Positions 1-8,771 of a DNA stretch of 64,000 nt are shown one piece after another; within the stretch, counting starts at the first letter, position 1, and the number at the start of each line of letters is the position of its first letter. Origin of the DNA: Glaciimonas sp. (GTDB lineage Bacteria; Pseudomonadota; Gammaproteobacteria; Burkholderiales; Burkholderiaceae_D). The position numbers and the translations under genes are program-made. The stretch is from positions 1 through 64,000 of the forward strand of contig JABBOY010000030.1 of NCBI GenBank assembly GCA_012927585.1. The letters run 5' to 3'. The notes beneath the pieces were generated by a model, which had not been told where the DNA came from, did no database searches, and saw nothing but the letters and a program-made list of their open reading frames with translations.

Positions 1-139
1 CTACACTTTGCTACAGATATTATCGGTGTCCGTCTTCGAGAAAACCCAGCTACAGCAGGCCTTTGCGGGCAACAGCATCAACTCAAATCAGAACATTTTT
101 TCTAACCAATTGAATTTATTCAGTTTTTAACCGGACACT
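1..139 (+). mobile_element. Right end of an IS4-type insertion sequence
   Basis: The first 139 bases look like the right end of an insertion sequence. They hold the last codons of a transposase (stop at 128-130) and then, overlapping the stop, TTAACCGGACACT at 127-139, which resembles the terminal inverted repeat of IS4-type elements with a DUF4372 domain. The sequence changes abruptly at about 140-144 to the interior of a different transposase gene on the other strand. The element therefore appears inserted in, or recombined with, an IS5-type element. The left end lies outside the window. Confidence 0.55.
2..130 (+). CDS. IS4-family transposase, C-terminal end only
   Basis: An open frame enters from the left edge and ends at the TAA at 128-130, giving 42 residues that finish SNQLNLFSF. 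This tail (a VFEKT stretch, then an Asn-rich run and QLNLF followed by an aromatic residue) is what I recall from IS4-family transposases with an N-terminal DUF4372 domain. The catalytic part would lie outside the window, so it cannot be judged whether the gene is intact. The family call rests on recall of the C-terminal motif and on the adjacent inverted-repeat-like end. Confidence 0.6.
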   Translation, partial: YTLLQILSVSVFEKTQLQQAFAGNSINSNQNIFSNQLNLFSF

Positions 140-738
140 AGTGAGCCGAAATGGTTCTTGCCATGCTTCTTGGTCCACTGGGCATCGACATCTTTTTGCG
201 CGCGTTTGTGGGCTTTCCACGTGATCGGCATGATGCTTTGTTTGACGATTTCCGCCTCTTCGCGCTTGTTGCGCTGCACCGGCGCTTGCACCAAGGACGC
301 GTCGATGATCTGGCCGCAGCGTGCCAGGTAACCGTGCGCGGGAAGCTGCTGCTGCACCTGTCCAAACAACTGGGCACCCAAGCCTGCCTGCGCCAGGCGG
401 TCGCGAAACAGCCATATCGTCTTTGCGTCGGGAATGGTACTGCTGTCGGTCAGGCCCAGAAACAACAGGAAGCTGCGGCGGTCAAGCAACTGATATTCGA
501 GCGCATCGTCGGCCAGGTTGTAGAGTTGTTGCAGCACCAAAATCTTGGTCATCAGTGCCGTTGGATACGGTGGCCGACCACCCTTGGCGCGCGACGGGCG
601 CGGCAATGCAGTATCGATGTCGGCGGCCAGCGCAGTGAAGTCCACATGTTGGGTCAGGCCAAACAGGGGATCACCCAGTTTCTCGCGACGGTTCCCGCGT
701 TCCTCTTCGGCAAACAAACTGGATTTGGGTATCATCAT
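127..738 (-). pseudogene. IS5-family transposase, truncated
   Basis: Reading leftward, about 197 residues match the first 60% of IS5-family transposases. They include the DUF772-type N-terminal region (GGRPPYPTALMTKILVLQQL, YNLADDALEYQLLD), DAKTIWLFRDRL and the first catalytic Asp in IIDASLVQAP. After KKHGKNHFG the frame runs into foreign DNA and stops after five unrelated residues. The second Asp and the Glu of the DDE triad are missing, so the protein should be inactive. I chose the ATG at 738 (MMIPKSSLFAEEERG), the usual start of this subgroup; the frame is open to 828. The break coincides with the IS4-type end at 139-144. Confidence 0.8.
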
Positions 739-929
739 TGTGAAGACTCGCGCTGGTTCTTGGGAATACTGAAATTTTACGCAATCAGTCAGAATTTGGC
801 GGAAGTTATTAGGGATGGCCTTAACCAATTGTCCGATTTCTTAGGCCGTCTTTGTTGCCTATGGCCCCAGCAAAAGCACTCCTGAAAAGCATAACAGTAT
901 CTACGAGCTGCACGGTGCTGCGACATGCT

Positions 930-985
930 GTGCGGGTGGGTACGGGAACTCTGTGGCAAGGCAGGCCCGGTTCATCGCAGTTTCA
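930..985 (+). pseudogene. Possible relic of a REP-associated (Y1) transposase
   Basis: One frame across this short stretch reads RVGTGTLWQGRPGSSQF. GTLWQGR is a hallmark segment of Y1_Tnp/RAYT transposases, and the intact RAYT in this window has HIGTLWQGRFKAS at the same point. The flanking residues do not continue the family. If real, it is about 20 codons of a decayed copy. It lies between the IS5 fragment and the first copy of the 62-bp dispersed element. A chance match is possible. Confidence 0.3.
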
Positions 986-1005
986 ATCGCGTTTTGAGAA
1001 TATAT

Positions 1006-1067
1006 GGGGTATGCCAATAAAAATGTATTTTTACGCATATATTAATTGCTGTAATAAAAAATACATT
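1006..1067 (+). repeat. 62-bp dispersed element, copy 1
   Basis: The sequence begins GGGGTATGCC, has an A-rich run, then ACGCATATAT, AATTG and ends AAAAAATACAT. This matches nine other intergenic copies in the window. This copy lies between the IS debris and the 3' end of the photolyase gene. Confidence 0.7.
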
Positions 1068-1098
1068 TCGTGAGTATATTTAATTTTAAAAATTGTGT

Positions 1099-2574
1099 TC
1101 AAGCTGTTTTCTTGACTACCGCATAGCGCTCCAGCGTACGTTTTCTGGCAGCGTCATGTTGCACGATGGGGTTTGGATAGTTCTCGCCCAGCGTGATGCC
1201 GGCTAGCGCCAGTTCCATCTTGCCCAGCAGCCACGGCGCGTGGATCTGCTTGTTGTGCAGTTTTCCTAATTGCGGCAGGTAGCGCCGGATGAAAGCGCCT
1301 TCAGGATCGAATTTTTCGGATTGCATGACGGGATTGAAGATGCGGAAATAGGGTTGTGCGTCGCAGCCGGTCGATGCTGCCCATTGCCAGCCGCCATTGT
1401 TGGCGGCCAAGTCGAAATCGTTCAGATGTTGGGCGAAGTAACGCTCGCCCCAGCGCCAGTCGATACCAAGGTCTTTGATTAAAAAGCAGGCGGTAACCAT
1501 GCGTAGCCGGTTATGCATATAACCGGTTTGGTTCAGTTGCGTCATGGCTGCGTCCACCAGCGGATAGCCGGTGGCGCCGGCGCACCAATCTTCAAAGGAT
1601 TGTTTTGCGGCGTGGCCGGATTCCCAGCGGATCGCGTCATATTCCGGCTTGAATGCCCGTTCCGCCACGCGCGGATGGTGATGCAAAATCATGCAGTAGA
1701 AATCGCGCCAGATCAGTTCCGACAGCCATGTGGCAGCGCCAGTGCTGCCTGCATTAGATCGCATCGCCTCCACCGCATAGCGCGCCAGTGTGCGGATCGA
1801 AACCGTGCCGAAACGCAAGTGGATCGAGAGGTAGGACGGTCCTTTGACCGCAGGAAAATTGCGCGTGCTGTCGTAGCGCCCCATGCGCGGCAGGAAATCC
1901 TGCAGCAGTTGTTGCCCGCCGGACATGCCGGTCGGGATGTGCAGCGTGCTCAGATTACTGCGCTCAAAGCCCATTTCCCCCAGTGACGGCATGATGCAGT
2001 TAGCGACCGGAGCCAAGCGTGCGCGGTAGGCATCGACTGGATAGGATTTTAGGTAGAAGTCGTCGCTGCGGGCATGCAGCTTCTTGAGCCAGGCGTTCTT
2101 GTAGGGCGTGAAGATAGAAAACGGTCGTTCAGACAAGGTTAGTACCTCGTCTTTTTCAAAAATAACGTGATCCTTGAAACCCAGCAATTGCCGGCCGTCC
2201 GCGCTTAATGCAGCGGCAACTTCGGCATCGCGGGTTGCTGCCTGCGGTTCGAAATCATGGTTGATGAACACCGCTTCGGCTCCGAGTTCGGCAGCTAGCC
2301 GCGGGATTTCAGCCGCAGCCTCGGCGTGGCGCACGATCAGGCCGCCGCCCATGGCCCGCAAGGCGGTATCAAGTTCGAGCAGGCTGGCATGGATGAATTC
2401 CACCCGGCGGTCGGCTTTCAGGCCGGACTCCAGCAAAGGCTGCAGGATGGTTTTGTCGAAAATGAAGGCGCAAAACACACGCCGGCTTTGCTTTAATGCG
2501 TGATATAGCGCCGCATGGTCAAAATCGCGCAAATCGCGGCGGAACCAGACCAGCGCAGTGTCGAATGATGGCAT
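1099..2574 (-). CDS. phrB: Deoxyribodipyrimidine photolyase
   Basis: A 491-residue DNA photolyase that repairs cyclobutane pyrimidine dimers using blue light, FAD and an antenna pigment. The N-terminal Rossmann-like domain begins LVWFRRDLRDFDHAALYHAL. The C-terminal FAD-binding domain contains GATGYPLVDAAMTQL, YMHNRLRMVTACFL and, near residue 395, NGGWQWAASTGCDAQPYFRI, the dense FAD/DNA-binding block of class I CPD photolyases. Length fits the family (about 470-500). It is a single gene reading leftward; its start lies 193 bp from the divergent yqgE. The 3' side abuts copy 1 of the 62-bp element and IS debris. Confidence 0.93.
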   Translation of the reverse strand: MPSFDTALVWFRRDLRDFDHAALYHALKQSRRVFCAFIFDKTILQPLLESGLKADRRVEFIHASLLELDTALRAMGGGLIVRHAEAAAEIPRLAAELGAEAVFINHDFEPQAATRDAEVAAALSADGRQLLGFKDHVIFEKDEVLTLSERPFSIFTPYKNAWLKKLHARSDDFYLKSYPVDAYRARLAPVANCIMPSLGEMGFERSNLSTLHIPTGMSGGQQLLQDFLPRMGRYDSTRNFPAVKGPSYLSIHLRFGTVSIRTLARYAVEAMRSNAGSTGAATWLSELIWRDFYCMILHHHPRVAERAFKPEYDAIRWESGHAAKQSFEDWCAGATGYPLVDAAMTQLNQTGYMHNRLRMVTACFLIKDLGIDWRWGERYFAQHLNDFDLAANNGGWQWAASTGCDAQPYFRIFNPVMQSEKFDPEGAFIRRYLPQLGKLHNKQIHAPWLLGKMELALAGITLGENYPNPIVQHDAARKRTLERYAVVKKTA

Positions 2575-2767
2575 GGAAGAAGGTACAGAGCATGTAAAAG
2601 ACCTAGTATGACAGCCTTCAGACAGTAAAGATGACGCAAAGGCGGCTTATGGCGGCGCAAAATAAAACCCGTCAAGGCTTGTGGTATGTCAGCAAAAGTC
2701 CGTGTAACGCAGCATAATCACGCTAGCAGCCTACGGTACGGGTCAGCAAAACTGCTAGAATACAGCC

Positions 2768-3433
2768 ATGCCTAAACTCAGTAAAAATCCAAAAATGCAA
2801 GCGTTGCCTGGTTCGTCCCAGGTCAGTTCAGATGTGCCCGGTCATGCCGGTGTCATGACACTCAATGCGCTTGATTTAGCGAATCATTTTCTGATCGCAA
2901 TGCCCTCCATGCCCGACCCGGTTTTTAGCGGCACCGTGGTGTATTTGTGCGAGCACAATAGCCAGGGTGCGCTCGGCATGGTGATCAATAGACCGACCGA
3001 CATGTGCATCGACGACTTGCTCGACCGGGTCGAACTGGCGGGCGAGAAAGCGCCCGAATATTTGGCTATCGCCGACCGGCCGGTGATGTTCGGCGGCCAG
3101 GTTCAGGAAGATCGCGGCTTTGTGCTGCATACGCCGGCGGCGAATTATTCATCGACCTTGAAAGTGACCGATCAAATCGCTTTCACGACTTCGCGCGACG
3201 TACTCGAAGCGATCGCTACCGGGCATGGCCCGAGCCAGTTTTTGATCAGCGTCGGTTATTCGGGCTGGAGCCCGGGTCAGCTCGAAGATGAAATTTCCCG
3301 CAACGCGTGGCTGACGGTGCTGGCCGACCCTGCCGTGCTGTTCGACGTGCCGTTTGATGCACGTTATGCCGCCGCCATCAAATTGCTCGGCATCGACCCG
3401 ATGATGCTCGCTTCTGAAGCCGGCCATGCATAA
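2768..3433 (+). CDS. yqgE: YqgE/AlgH family protein (UPF0301)
   Basis: A 221-residue member of the YqgE/AlgH (DUF179) family, known by structure but without an assigned biochemical activity; AlgH is linked to regulation in Pseudomonas. The diagnostic start of the domain is LANHFLIAMPSMPDPVFSGT followed by VVYLCEH and GALGMVINRP. The domain begins after about 35 residues, and an ATG at 2855 just before it is an alternative start; the first ATG at 2768 lies only a few bases after a TAGAAT -10-like box. It is followed after 24 bp by ruvX, the usual yqgE-yqgF pairing in proteobacteria. Confidence 0.9.
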   Translation: MPKLSKNPKMQALPGSSQVSSDVPGHAGVMTLNALDLANHFLIAMPSMPDPVFSGTVVYLCEHNSQGALGMVINRPTDMCIDDLLDRVELAGEKAPEYLAIADRPVMFGGQVQEDRGFVLHTPAANYSSTLKVTDQIAFTTSRDVLEAIATGHGPSQFLISVGYSGWSPGQLEDEISRNAWLTVLADPAVLFDVPFDARYAAAIKLLGIDPMMLASEAGHA

Positions 3434-3457
3434 GAGTTCTGGCCGCGGTATCTCCTA

Positions 3458-3865
3458 GTGGAAACCGTGCTGGCATTCGATTTCGGCCTCAAGCGCATCG
3501 GCGTCGCGGTCGGCAATAGCATGCTGCGGCAGGCGCAACCGCTGACCGTCATTGCAGCGGCTACCAATGTGGCTAAATTTGCCGCCATCGCGGCCGTTGT
3601 CGCAGAATGGCAACCGGCGCGCTGCGTGGTTGGCCTGCCGCTCTATCCAGACGGTGCCGAACACGAAATGACCGTGCGCTGCCGCCGTTTCGCCAATCAG
3701 TTGCACGGCCGTTTCGCGCTGGAAACCACGCTGGTGGACGAACGCTATTCTTCCGCAGTGCTGGCAGCCAAACGCGGCGAGGTGATTGATGCCCGTGCTG
3801 CAGCAATTATTTTGCAACAATACTTTGATGACCATGCCCACGCACATGAACATGTCCAATCCTGA
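3458..3865 (+). CDS. ruvX: Putative pre-16S rRNA nuclease / Holliday junction resolvase-like YqgF
   Basis: A 135-residue RNase H-fold protein of the YqgF/RuvX family, needed for 16S rRNA 5'-end maturation in E. coli and once proposed as a Holliday junction resolvase. The first acidic motif is LAFDFGLKRIGVAVG, with VVGLPLYPDG in the middle and VDERYSS near residue 92 as a further conserved acidic block. It starts with GTG at 3458, 24 bp after yqgE. Its 3' end overlaps the possible 5' end of pyrR, suggesting yqgE-ruvX-pyrR-pyrB are co-transcribed. The length is normal for the family. Confidence 0.9.
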   Translation: METVLAFDFGLKRIGVAVGNSMLRQAQPLTVIAAATNVAKFAAIAAVVAEWQPARCVVGLPLYPDGAEHEMTVRCRRFANQLHGRFALETTLVDERYSSAVLAAKRGEVIDARAAAIILQQYFDDHAHAHEHVQS

Positions 3866-4364
3866 TCTCGACGCGGAAGCCCTGTATCTGGCGCTGGCCG
3901 CACGTATTAAAACCGCATTGGCGGGTATCGGCAATGTCGCCCTGGTCGGCATCCATTCCGGTGGCGCCTGGCTGGCCGAGCGGCTGGCGGCTGATTTGCA
4001 GTTGACTGACCGGCTCGGCTTTATCGACGTCTCTTTTTATCGCGACGATTACGCGGAAAAAGGCTTGCATGTCGATGTCAAGCCAACTCAGATCCCGTTC
4101 CCGGTCGATGATGCCGTCATCCTGTTAGTCGACGACGTGTTGTATACCGGGCGCACCACGCGCGCCGCGATTAATGAATTATTCGATTACGGCCGCCCGG
4201 CAAAAATCATGCTGGCAGCATTGGTTGACCGTGGCGGGCGCGAACTGCCGATTGCCGCCGATTTTGTCGCCGATACCGTGCAACTGGCCGCCGATCAAAC
4301 CCTGCTGCTGCAACGCGCCGAAGATGGCCAACTCACGCTCTCGCTAACCACCTCCCATGCATAA
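3852..4364 (+). CDS. pyrR: PyrR bifunctional regulator / uracil phosphoribosyltransferase
   Basis: A type I phosphoribosyltransferase-fold protein of the PyrR family. The PRPP-binding loop is [20 protein letters not shown], and [10 protein letters not shown] is typical of PyrR. In Gram-positives PyrR binds pyr mRNA; in proteobacteria its regulatory role is less clear. The start is uncertain: the frame is open from a TTG at 3786 with ATGs at 3789, 3828, 3834, 3846 and 3852, most of them inside ruvX. I chose 3852 ([12 protein letters not shown]), where family similarity begins. The gene overlaps pyrB by 8 bp, so the two are translationally coupled. I saw no attenuator-like hairpin upstream. Confidence 0.88.
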   Translation: MSNPDLDAEALYLALAARIKTALAGIGNVALVGIHSGGAWLAERLAADLQLTDRLGFIDVSFYRDDYAEKGLHVDVKPTQIPFPVDDAVILLVDDVLYTGRTTRAAINELFDYGRPAKIMLAALVDRGGRELPIAADFVADTVQLAADQTLLLQRAEDGQLTLSLTTSHA

Positions 4365-5316
4365 TCCGCAACTGAATAAAAATGGCGAGCTGCAACATTT
4401 GCTTACCATCGAAGGCCTGCCCAAACCCACCCTCCACCACATTCTCGATACCGCATCTTCGTTTGTCAGCGTGTCCGACCGTGAAGTCAAGAAAGTACCG
4501 CTGCTGCGCGGCAAAAGCGTGTTCAACCTGTTCTTCGAGAACTCGACCCGCACTCGCACCACTTTCGAGATCGCCGCCAAACGTTTGTCGGCCGACGTGA
4601 TCAACCTGAATATCTCGGCTTCCAGCGCCAGCAAAGGCGAGTCACTGCTCGACACCATCGACAACCTGGCAGCGATGCAGGCCGACATGTTCGTGGTGCG
4701 CCACAGCCAATCCGGCGCTCCGCACCTGATCGCCGATCACTTGCGCCGGATCGAGCACCATCATGTGCACGTGGTCAATGCCGGCGACGGCCGCCATGCG
4801 CACCCGACCCAGGGTTTGCTGGACATGTACACCATCCGGCATTACAAAAAAGATTTTAGCCGGCTCACAGTGGCAATCGTCGGCGACATCTTGCATAGCC
4901 GGGTGGCGCGCTCCGACATCCATGCGCTAACTACGCTGGGCGTACCGGAAATTCGCGCCATCGCGCCGCTGACCTTGCTGCCGGGCGGTCTGGAACAAAT
5001 GGGTGTGCGCGTCTTCACCGACATCAACGCCGGCTTGAAAGGGGTTGACGTCATCATCATGCTGCGACTGCAAAACGAGCGCATGACCGGCGCTTTGCTG
5101 CCTTCCGCGCAAGAATATTTCAAAAGCTACGGACTCACGCCGGAACGGCTGGCGCTAGCCAAGCCGGACGCCATCGTAATGCACCCGGGACCGATGAACC
5201 GCGGCGTCGAAATCGACTCGGTCGTGGCCGACGGCGCGCAGGCAGTGATCCTGCCGCAAGTCACATTCGGGATTGCGGTGCGGATGGCGGTGATGGGGAT
5301 TTTGGCGGGGAATTGA
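4357..5316 (+). CDS. pyrB: Aspartate carbamoyltransferase catalytic subunit
   Basis: A 319-residue aspartate transcarbamoylase, the committed step of pyrimidine synthesis (carbamoyl phosphate plus aspartate to carbamoyl aspartate). The carbamoyl phosphate site is [13 protein letters not shown] near residues 54-66. [32 protein letters not shown] and [13 protein letters not shown] are all present. It overlaps pyrR by 8 bp. A dihydroorotase-like gene lacking key residues follows about 200 bp downstream, the arrangement of Pseudomonas-type ATCase, where PyrB assembles with an inactive PyrC-like subunit. No pyrI-type regulatory gene is seen. Confidence 0.96.
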   Translation: MHNPQLNKNGELQHLLTIEGLPKPTLHHILDTASSFVSVSDREVKKVPLLRGKSVFNLFFENSTRTRTTFEIAAKRLSADVINLNISASSASKGESLLDTIDNLAAMQADMFVVRHSQSGAPHLIADHLRRIEHHHVHVVNAGDGRHAHPTQGLLDMYTIRHYKKDFSRLTVAIVGDILHSRVARSDIHALTTLGVPEIRAIAPLTLLPGGLEQMGVRVFTDINAGLKGVDVIIMLRLQNERMTGALLPSAQEYFKSYGLTPERLALAKPDAIVMHPGPMNRGVEIDSVVADGAQAVILPQVTFGIAVRMAVMGILAGN

Positions 5317-5383
5317 ATTTTAGCGACAGTTGAATATTGTCCGGGATTATGCAAAATACGGCTGAATAAATAGTGCAGACCCA

Positions 5384-5445
5384 GTAGTGCAGGCCTCCGT
5401 GCCTGCGCCCCTGCAACCGCATGCAGGCACGGAGGCCTGCACTAC
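5384..5445. repeat. REPIN-like inverted pair, family 1
   Basis: Two 23-bp arms (5384-5406 and 5423-5445) are perfect inverted repeats separated by 16 bp. Each arm contains its own small palindrome, GCAGGC...GCCTGC. This is the architecture of a REPIN, two REP sequences facing each other. It occupies the gap between pyrB and the dihydroorotase-like gene. One identical arm recurs at 15225-15247 and a diverged arm at 8749-8771. Confidence 0.8.
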
Positions 5446-5515
5446 TTAATTGCATAAGTCCTATTGTCTTTAATGCCTTCCCTGCAGTGGAAGGCGCGAG
5501 CAAGGTAACTAACGA

Positions 5516-6811
5516 ATGAAAATCCACATCAAAAATGGCCGTCTGGTCGATCCGGCTAATAGGATTGACGCCAAAAAAGATATTTGCATCGCTTCCGGCA
5601 AAATTGCCGGCATCTATGAACCCGGTGGCGCGCCGGCGGAATCAGGCACAGCCAAAGTGATTGATGCCAGCGGCCTGATCATCGCGCCCGGTCTGGTCGA
5701 CCTCAGCGCCCGTTTGCGCGAACCCGGTTATGAATACCGGGCCACGCTCGAATCCGAAATGCAGGCGGCGATGCAGGGCGGCGTCACCAGTCTGATTTGC
5801 CCGCCGGATACCGACCCGGTGCTCGACGAACCGGGCCTGGTCGAAATGCTCAAGCACCGCGCCAAATCGCTAAATCAGGCCCACGTATATCCACTGGGCG
5901 CGCTCACTGTCGGCCTGAAAGGGCAGGCGTTGACCGAAATGGCGGAGCTGACCGAAGCCGGCTGCATTGGCTTTTCGCAAGCGGATCAACCGATTCTGGA
6001 CACCAATGTGCTGCTGCGGGCAATGCAATATGCGAAAACCTTCGGCTATAGCATCTGGTTGCGCCCACAGGATGCGCACCTGGGCCACGACGGCATCGCG
6101 CATAGCGGCCCGATTGCTGCCCGGTTGGGCTTGTCGGGGATTCCGGTAATCGCCGAAACCGTTGCCTTGCACACTATTTTCGAACTGATGCGGGTGACTG
6201 GCGCACGTGTACATTTGTGCCGCATGTCGTCCGCCGCCGGGCTGGAACTGGTGCGCGCCGCCAAGCAGGAAGGTCTGCCGGTCACCTGCGACGTTGGCGC
6301 ACACCACATCCATCTGACCGAGATGGATATCGGCTATTTCGACTCCAACGCCCGCATGCTGCCGCCGCTGCGGGGCCAGCGCGACCGCGATGCGATTCGC
6401 CAATGCTTGCTGGATGGCACCATTGATGCGATCTGTTCCGACCACACGCCGGTCGACGATGAAGAAAAGCTGCTGCCTTTCGGCGAAGCCACGCCGGGCG
6501 CTACCGGACTGGAATTGTTGCTGTCGCTGGCGCTGAAATGGGCTGAAGAATGCATCGCGCCGGCAGCACAACCGATGAGCCGGGCGATTGCGAAAATCAC
6601 TACCGATGCCGCCAAAATCGGCGCCTTGGACTGCGGCCAGTTACGTCTTGGCAGCGTCGCCGATATTTGCCTGTTCGACCCGGCAGCACGCTGGACAGTC
6701 GAAGCCGGCGCACTCGCCAGCCAAGGCAAGCACACGCCGTTCCTGGGGTACGAAATGCTCGGCCAGGTCAAAGCTACGATTGTTGCCGGCCACGTTGTGT
6801 TTATGCGGTAA
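5516..6811 (+). CDS. pyrX: Dihydroorotase-like, probably non-catalytic ATCase partner (PyrC'/PyrX)
   Basis: A 431-residue amidohydrolase of the dihydroorotase family with the usual start (IKNGRLVDPANRIDAKKDIC). Active dihydroorotases carry a metal-binding HxH before the substrate Arg (DxHxHxREPG). Here residues 62-71 read DLSARLREPG, so both His are replaced (Ser64 and Arg66). The later SDHTPVD block is kept. In Pseudomonas a pseudo-dihydroorotase of this kind is an obligate structural subunit of aspartate transcarbamoylase, and the position downstream of pyrB supports that role. If so, the working dihydroorotase is elsewhere in the genome. The REPIN between the two genes may affect coupling. 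Confidence 0.9.
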   Translation: MKIHIKNGRLVDPANRIDAKKDICIASGKIAGIYEPGGAPAESGTAKVIDASGLIIAPGLVDLSARLREPGYEYRATLESEMQAAMQGGVTSLICPPDTDPVLDEPGLVEMLKHRAKSLNQAHVYPLGALTVGLKGQALTEMAELTEAGCIGFSQADQPILDTNVLLRAMQYAKTFGYSIWLRPQDAHLGHDGIAHSGPIAARLGLSGIPVIAETVALHTIFELMRVTGARVHLCRMSSAAGLELVRAAKQEGLPVTCDVGAHHIHLTEMDIGYFDSNARMLPPLRGQRDRDAIRQCLLDGTIDAICSDHTPVDDEEKLLPFGEATPGATGLELLLSLALKWAEECIAPAAQPMSRAIAKITTDAAKIGALDCGQLRLGSVADICLFDPAARWTVEAGALASQGKHTPFLGYEMLGQVKATIVAGHVVFMR

Positions 6812-6883
6812 TCAGGATTGCAGTAACGCGGCTCTGTAGTTACTCCGTTCAAAATCACGCTTTTTTACATTGAGATAGCAGCG

Positions 6884-6954
6884 CCGTAGGTGCGAATTTA
6901 TTCGCATTAGCCCGCACCGAATAGTTAAAAGTGCGAATAAATTCGCACCTACGG
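6884..6954. repeat. REPIN-like inverted pair, family 2
   Basis: Two perfect 23-bp inverted arms (6884-6906 and 6932-6954) face each other across 25 bp. The arm core is GTAGGTGCGAATTTATTCGC, itself a small hairpin (GCGAAT...ATTCGC). The right arm is identical to the one at 63561-63583. It lies between the dihydroorotase-like gene and the acyltransferase. Confidence 0.8.
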
Positions 6955-6985
6955 AATGTTTCATGGCAATTTATATTAAAATAGT

Positions 6986-7048
6986 GGGAGTATGGCTTAA
7001 AATTCCACTACCTCCGCACATATACATTGCGGTACGAAAAAATACAAT
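6986..7048 (+). repeat. 62-bp dispersed element, copy 2
   Basis: It starts GGGAGTATGGC, has CTCCGCACATATACATTG in the middle and ends AAAAAATACAA. It lies about 50 bp upstream of the acyltransferase start, in the same orientation as that gene. Confidence 0.75.
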
Positions 7049-7098
7049 AGCAAGTATATTGACCAGGCAGATTATTTGAATCAAGGGTCAGACCAAAG

Positions 7099-7842
7099 AT
7101 GATCGCGTACCAATATTTGCGAATTTCCATACACCTGCTGGCGGGCTTGTGGGCGTGTGCGGTGATCTTCCCGCGTACCGATGCGGCTGGGCGCGAACGT
7201 CGCATCCAGCGCTGGTCGGGCCAACTGCTATCGATTTGCGGCGTACAACTGGAAGTGCTGCATCTGGTAGATGGGCAACAAGCGCCAGCGTTGAATGCGA
7301 TGATTGTCTCCAACCATGTTTCCTGGCTGGATATCTTCGTCATCAATACCTATCAGCCGTGCCGCTTTGTCGCCAAAGCCGACGTGCGCGACTGGCCGCT
7401 GATCGGCTGGCTCAGTAGCAAGGCCGGTACGGTATTCCTGGCGCGCGGCAATCGGCGCGAAGTGAAGCGAATTTATGCAGGGCTGGTTGCCTCCGTTCAT
7501 GCCGGCGAACGCGTTGCGTTTTTCCCGGAAGGCACCACCACCGAGCAGGGCATGCTGTTGCCGTTCCATGCCAACCTGTTCGAAGCGGCGATTGAAGCAG
7601 CAGTGCCGGTGCAGCCGTATGCGTTGCGCTATCTGGATGCCAGCGGCGCGCCGCATCCGGCAGTCGCTTTCATCGGCGACATGAGCTTTGCGCAAAGCAT
7701 CTCGATTATTTTGAAGGCACGGCAGATCAGGGCGGAACTGGTGCGGCTGCCAATCATTGAAACCACCGGCGCGCACCGGCGCGACATCGCGCAAGCATCC
7801 AGGTCATCGGTGGCGCAAGCGCTGGGACACCGGCAGCCGTAA
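7099..7842 (+). CDS. Lysophospholipid acyltransferase family protein (PlsC-like)
   Basis: A 247-residue membrane-associated acyltransferase that probably acylates lysophosphatidic acid or a related lysolipid. A hydrophobic N-terminal segment (residues 5-25) precedes the catalytic NHVSWLD (HxxxxD motif) near residue 73. The substrate-binding FPEGTTTEQG block lies near residue 147, and the PlsC-like VPVQPYALRY follows. Proteins of this size class in Burkholderiales are annotated as 1-acylglycerol-3-phosphate acyltransferases, but several acyltransferase types share these motifs. It stands alone between the dihydroorotase-like gene and the convergent apaH, with copy 2 of the 62-bp element immediately upstream. 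Confidence 0.85.
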   Translation: MIAYQYLRISIHLLAGLWACAVIFPRTDAAGRERRIQRWSGQLLSICGVQLEVLHLVDGQQAPALNAMIVSNHVSWLDIFVINTYQPCRFVAKADVRDWPLIGWLSSKAGTVFLARGNRREVKRIYAGLVASVHAGERVAFFPEGTTTEQGMLLPFHANLFEAAIEAAVPVQPYALRYLDASGAPHPAVAFIGDMSFAQSISIILKARQIRAELVRLPIIETTGAHRRDIAQASRSSVAQALGHRQP

Positions 7843-7866
7843 CGACAGGCCATTGAAATGCCGGCA

Positions 7867-8685
7867 TCAGCCCGGCGCTTGGCATTGCGGGCAATCGACC
7901 TGAATCACGCTGCGGTCTTCCAGACAGACCGCTGTCAACTTTCCACCCCAGACGCAGCCGGTATCGAGTGAGATCAGATTCGGGCGCTGAACCAATCCTA
8001 GCGTAGACCAATGACCAAAGACCATCGTCACATCCTCGGTGCGGCGGTTCGGCACCTCAAACCACGGCATCATGTCGGGCAGCGCATTGGCGGCGGCTTC
8101 CTTGGTGACGAAATCCATCGTGCCATCTGCGGCGCAAAAGCGGATTCGGGTCAAAATATTGACGATGCAGCGCAGACGATCGGTGCCGGTCAGCGCATCG
8201 TCCCAGCGGTTCGGTTTATTACCGTACATTGCGCGTAACAATTCGATCCAGTTCGGCCCGCGCAACGCAGTTTCCACTTCTAGCGCCAGGGCGAGCGTTT
8301 GTGCCGCGCTCCATTGCGGCGCAACGCCTGCATGCACCAACAAATCGCCGTCCTGCATGATGGCCAATGGCTGACGGCGCAACCAGTCGAGCAACGCATT
8401 GCAGTCCGGTGCCTGCAAGATGTCATCCAGCGTATCGGAACGATGCGTTTTGCGGATGCCTTGGGACACGGCCAACAGATGCAGGTCGTGATTGCCCAAT
8501 ACCGTCCTGGCCCGCTGCCCGAGGCCGATTACCGTGCGTAAAGTAGCGAGTGAGTCCGGCCCGCGATTGACCAAATCGCCGGCGAATAAAATGCTCGACG
8601 ATGGCGAAGCCAGATCAATGCGCGCCATCAATTCCAGTAGCGGGCGCCGGCAACCCTGAAGGTCGCCGATTGCGTAAGTATTCAT
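7867..8685 (-). CDS. apaH: Bis(5'-nucleosyl)-tetraphosphatase, symmetrical
   Basis: A 272-residue metallophosphoesterase that splits diadenosine tetraphosphate (Ap4A) into two ADP. The metal-binding blocks are in order: GDLQGC at the N-terminus, [18 protein letters not shown] and, later, [18 protein letters not shown] and [13 protein letters not shown] are conserved near the C-terminus. The start is the ATG at 8685 ([11 protein letters not shown]), the standard beginning; the frame is open further to 8739 but that extension has no family similarity. It converges with the acyltransferase gene (24 bp between stops). Confidence 0.94.
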   Translation of the reverse strand: MNTYAIGDLQGCRRPLLELMARIDLASPSSSILFAGDLVNRGPDSLATLRTVIGLGQRARTVLGNHDLHLLAVSQGIRKTHRSDTLDDILQAPDCNALLDWLRRQPLAIMQDGDLLVHAGVAPQWSAAQTLALALEVETALRGPNWIELLRAMYGNKPNRWDDALTGTDRLRCIVNILTRIRFCAADGTMDFVTKEAAANALPDMMPWFEVPNRRTEDVTMVFGHWSTLGLVQRPNLISLDTGCVWGGKLTAVCLEDRSVIQVDCPQCQAPG

Positions 8686-8748
8686 ACAGTATGGGTTATC
8701 TCTGAAAATAGGTGGTAATGCAGTCCTGCGTGCCAGCACTGGGCGGAT

Positions 8749-8771
8749 GCAGGCATAAAGGCCTGCACTAC
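8749..8771 (-). repeat. REP arm, family 1, diverged
   Basis: This stretch matches the right arm of the family 1 REPIN (5423-5445) with a few changes in the central loop, ending GGCCTGCACTAC. A weaker inverted partner (TCCTGCGTGCC) lies at about 8724-8734. It is 194 bp upstream of the intact REP-associated transposase. Confidence 0.6.

Noticed and set aside
151-885. Long rightward frame over the IS5 fragment
   Set aside because: It is antisense to the clear IS5 transposase sequence and has no family similarity of its own.
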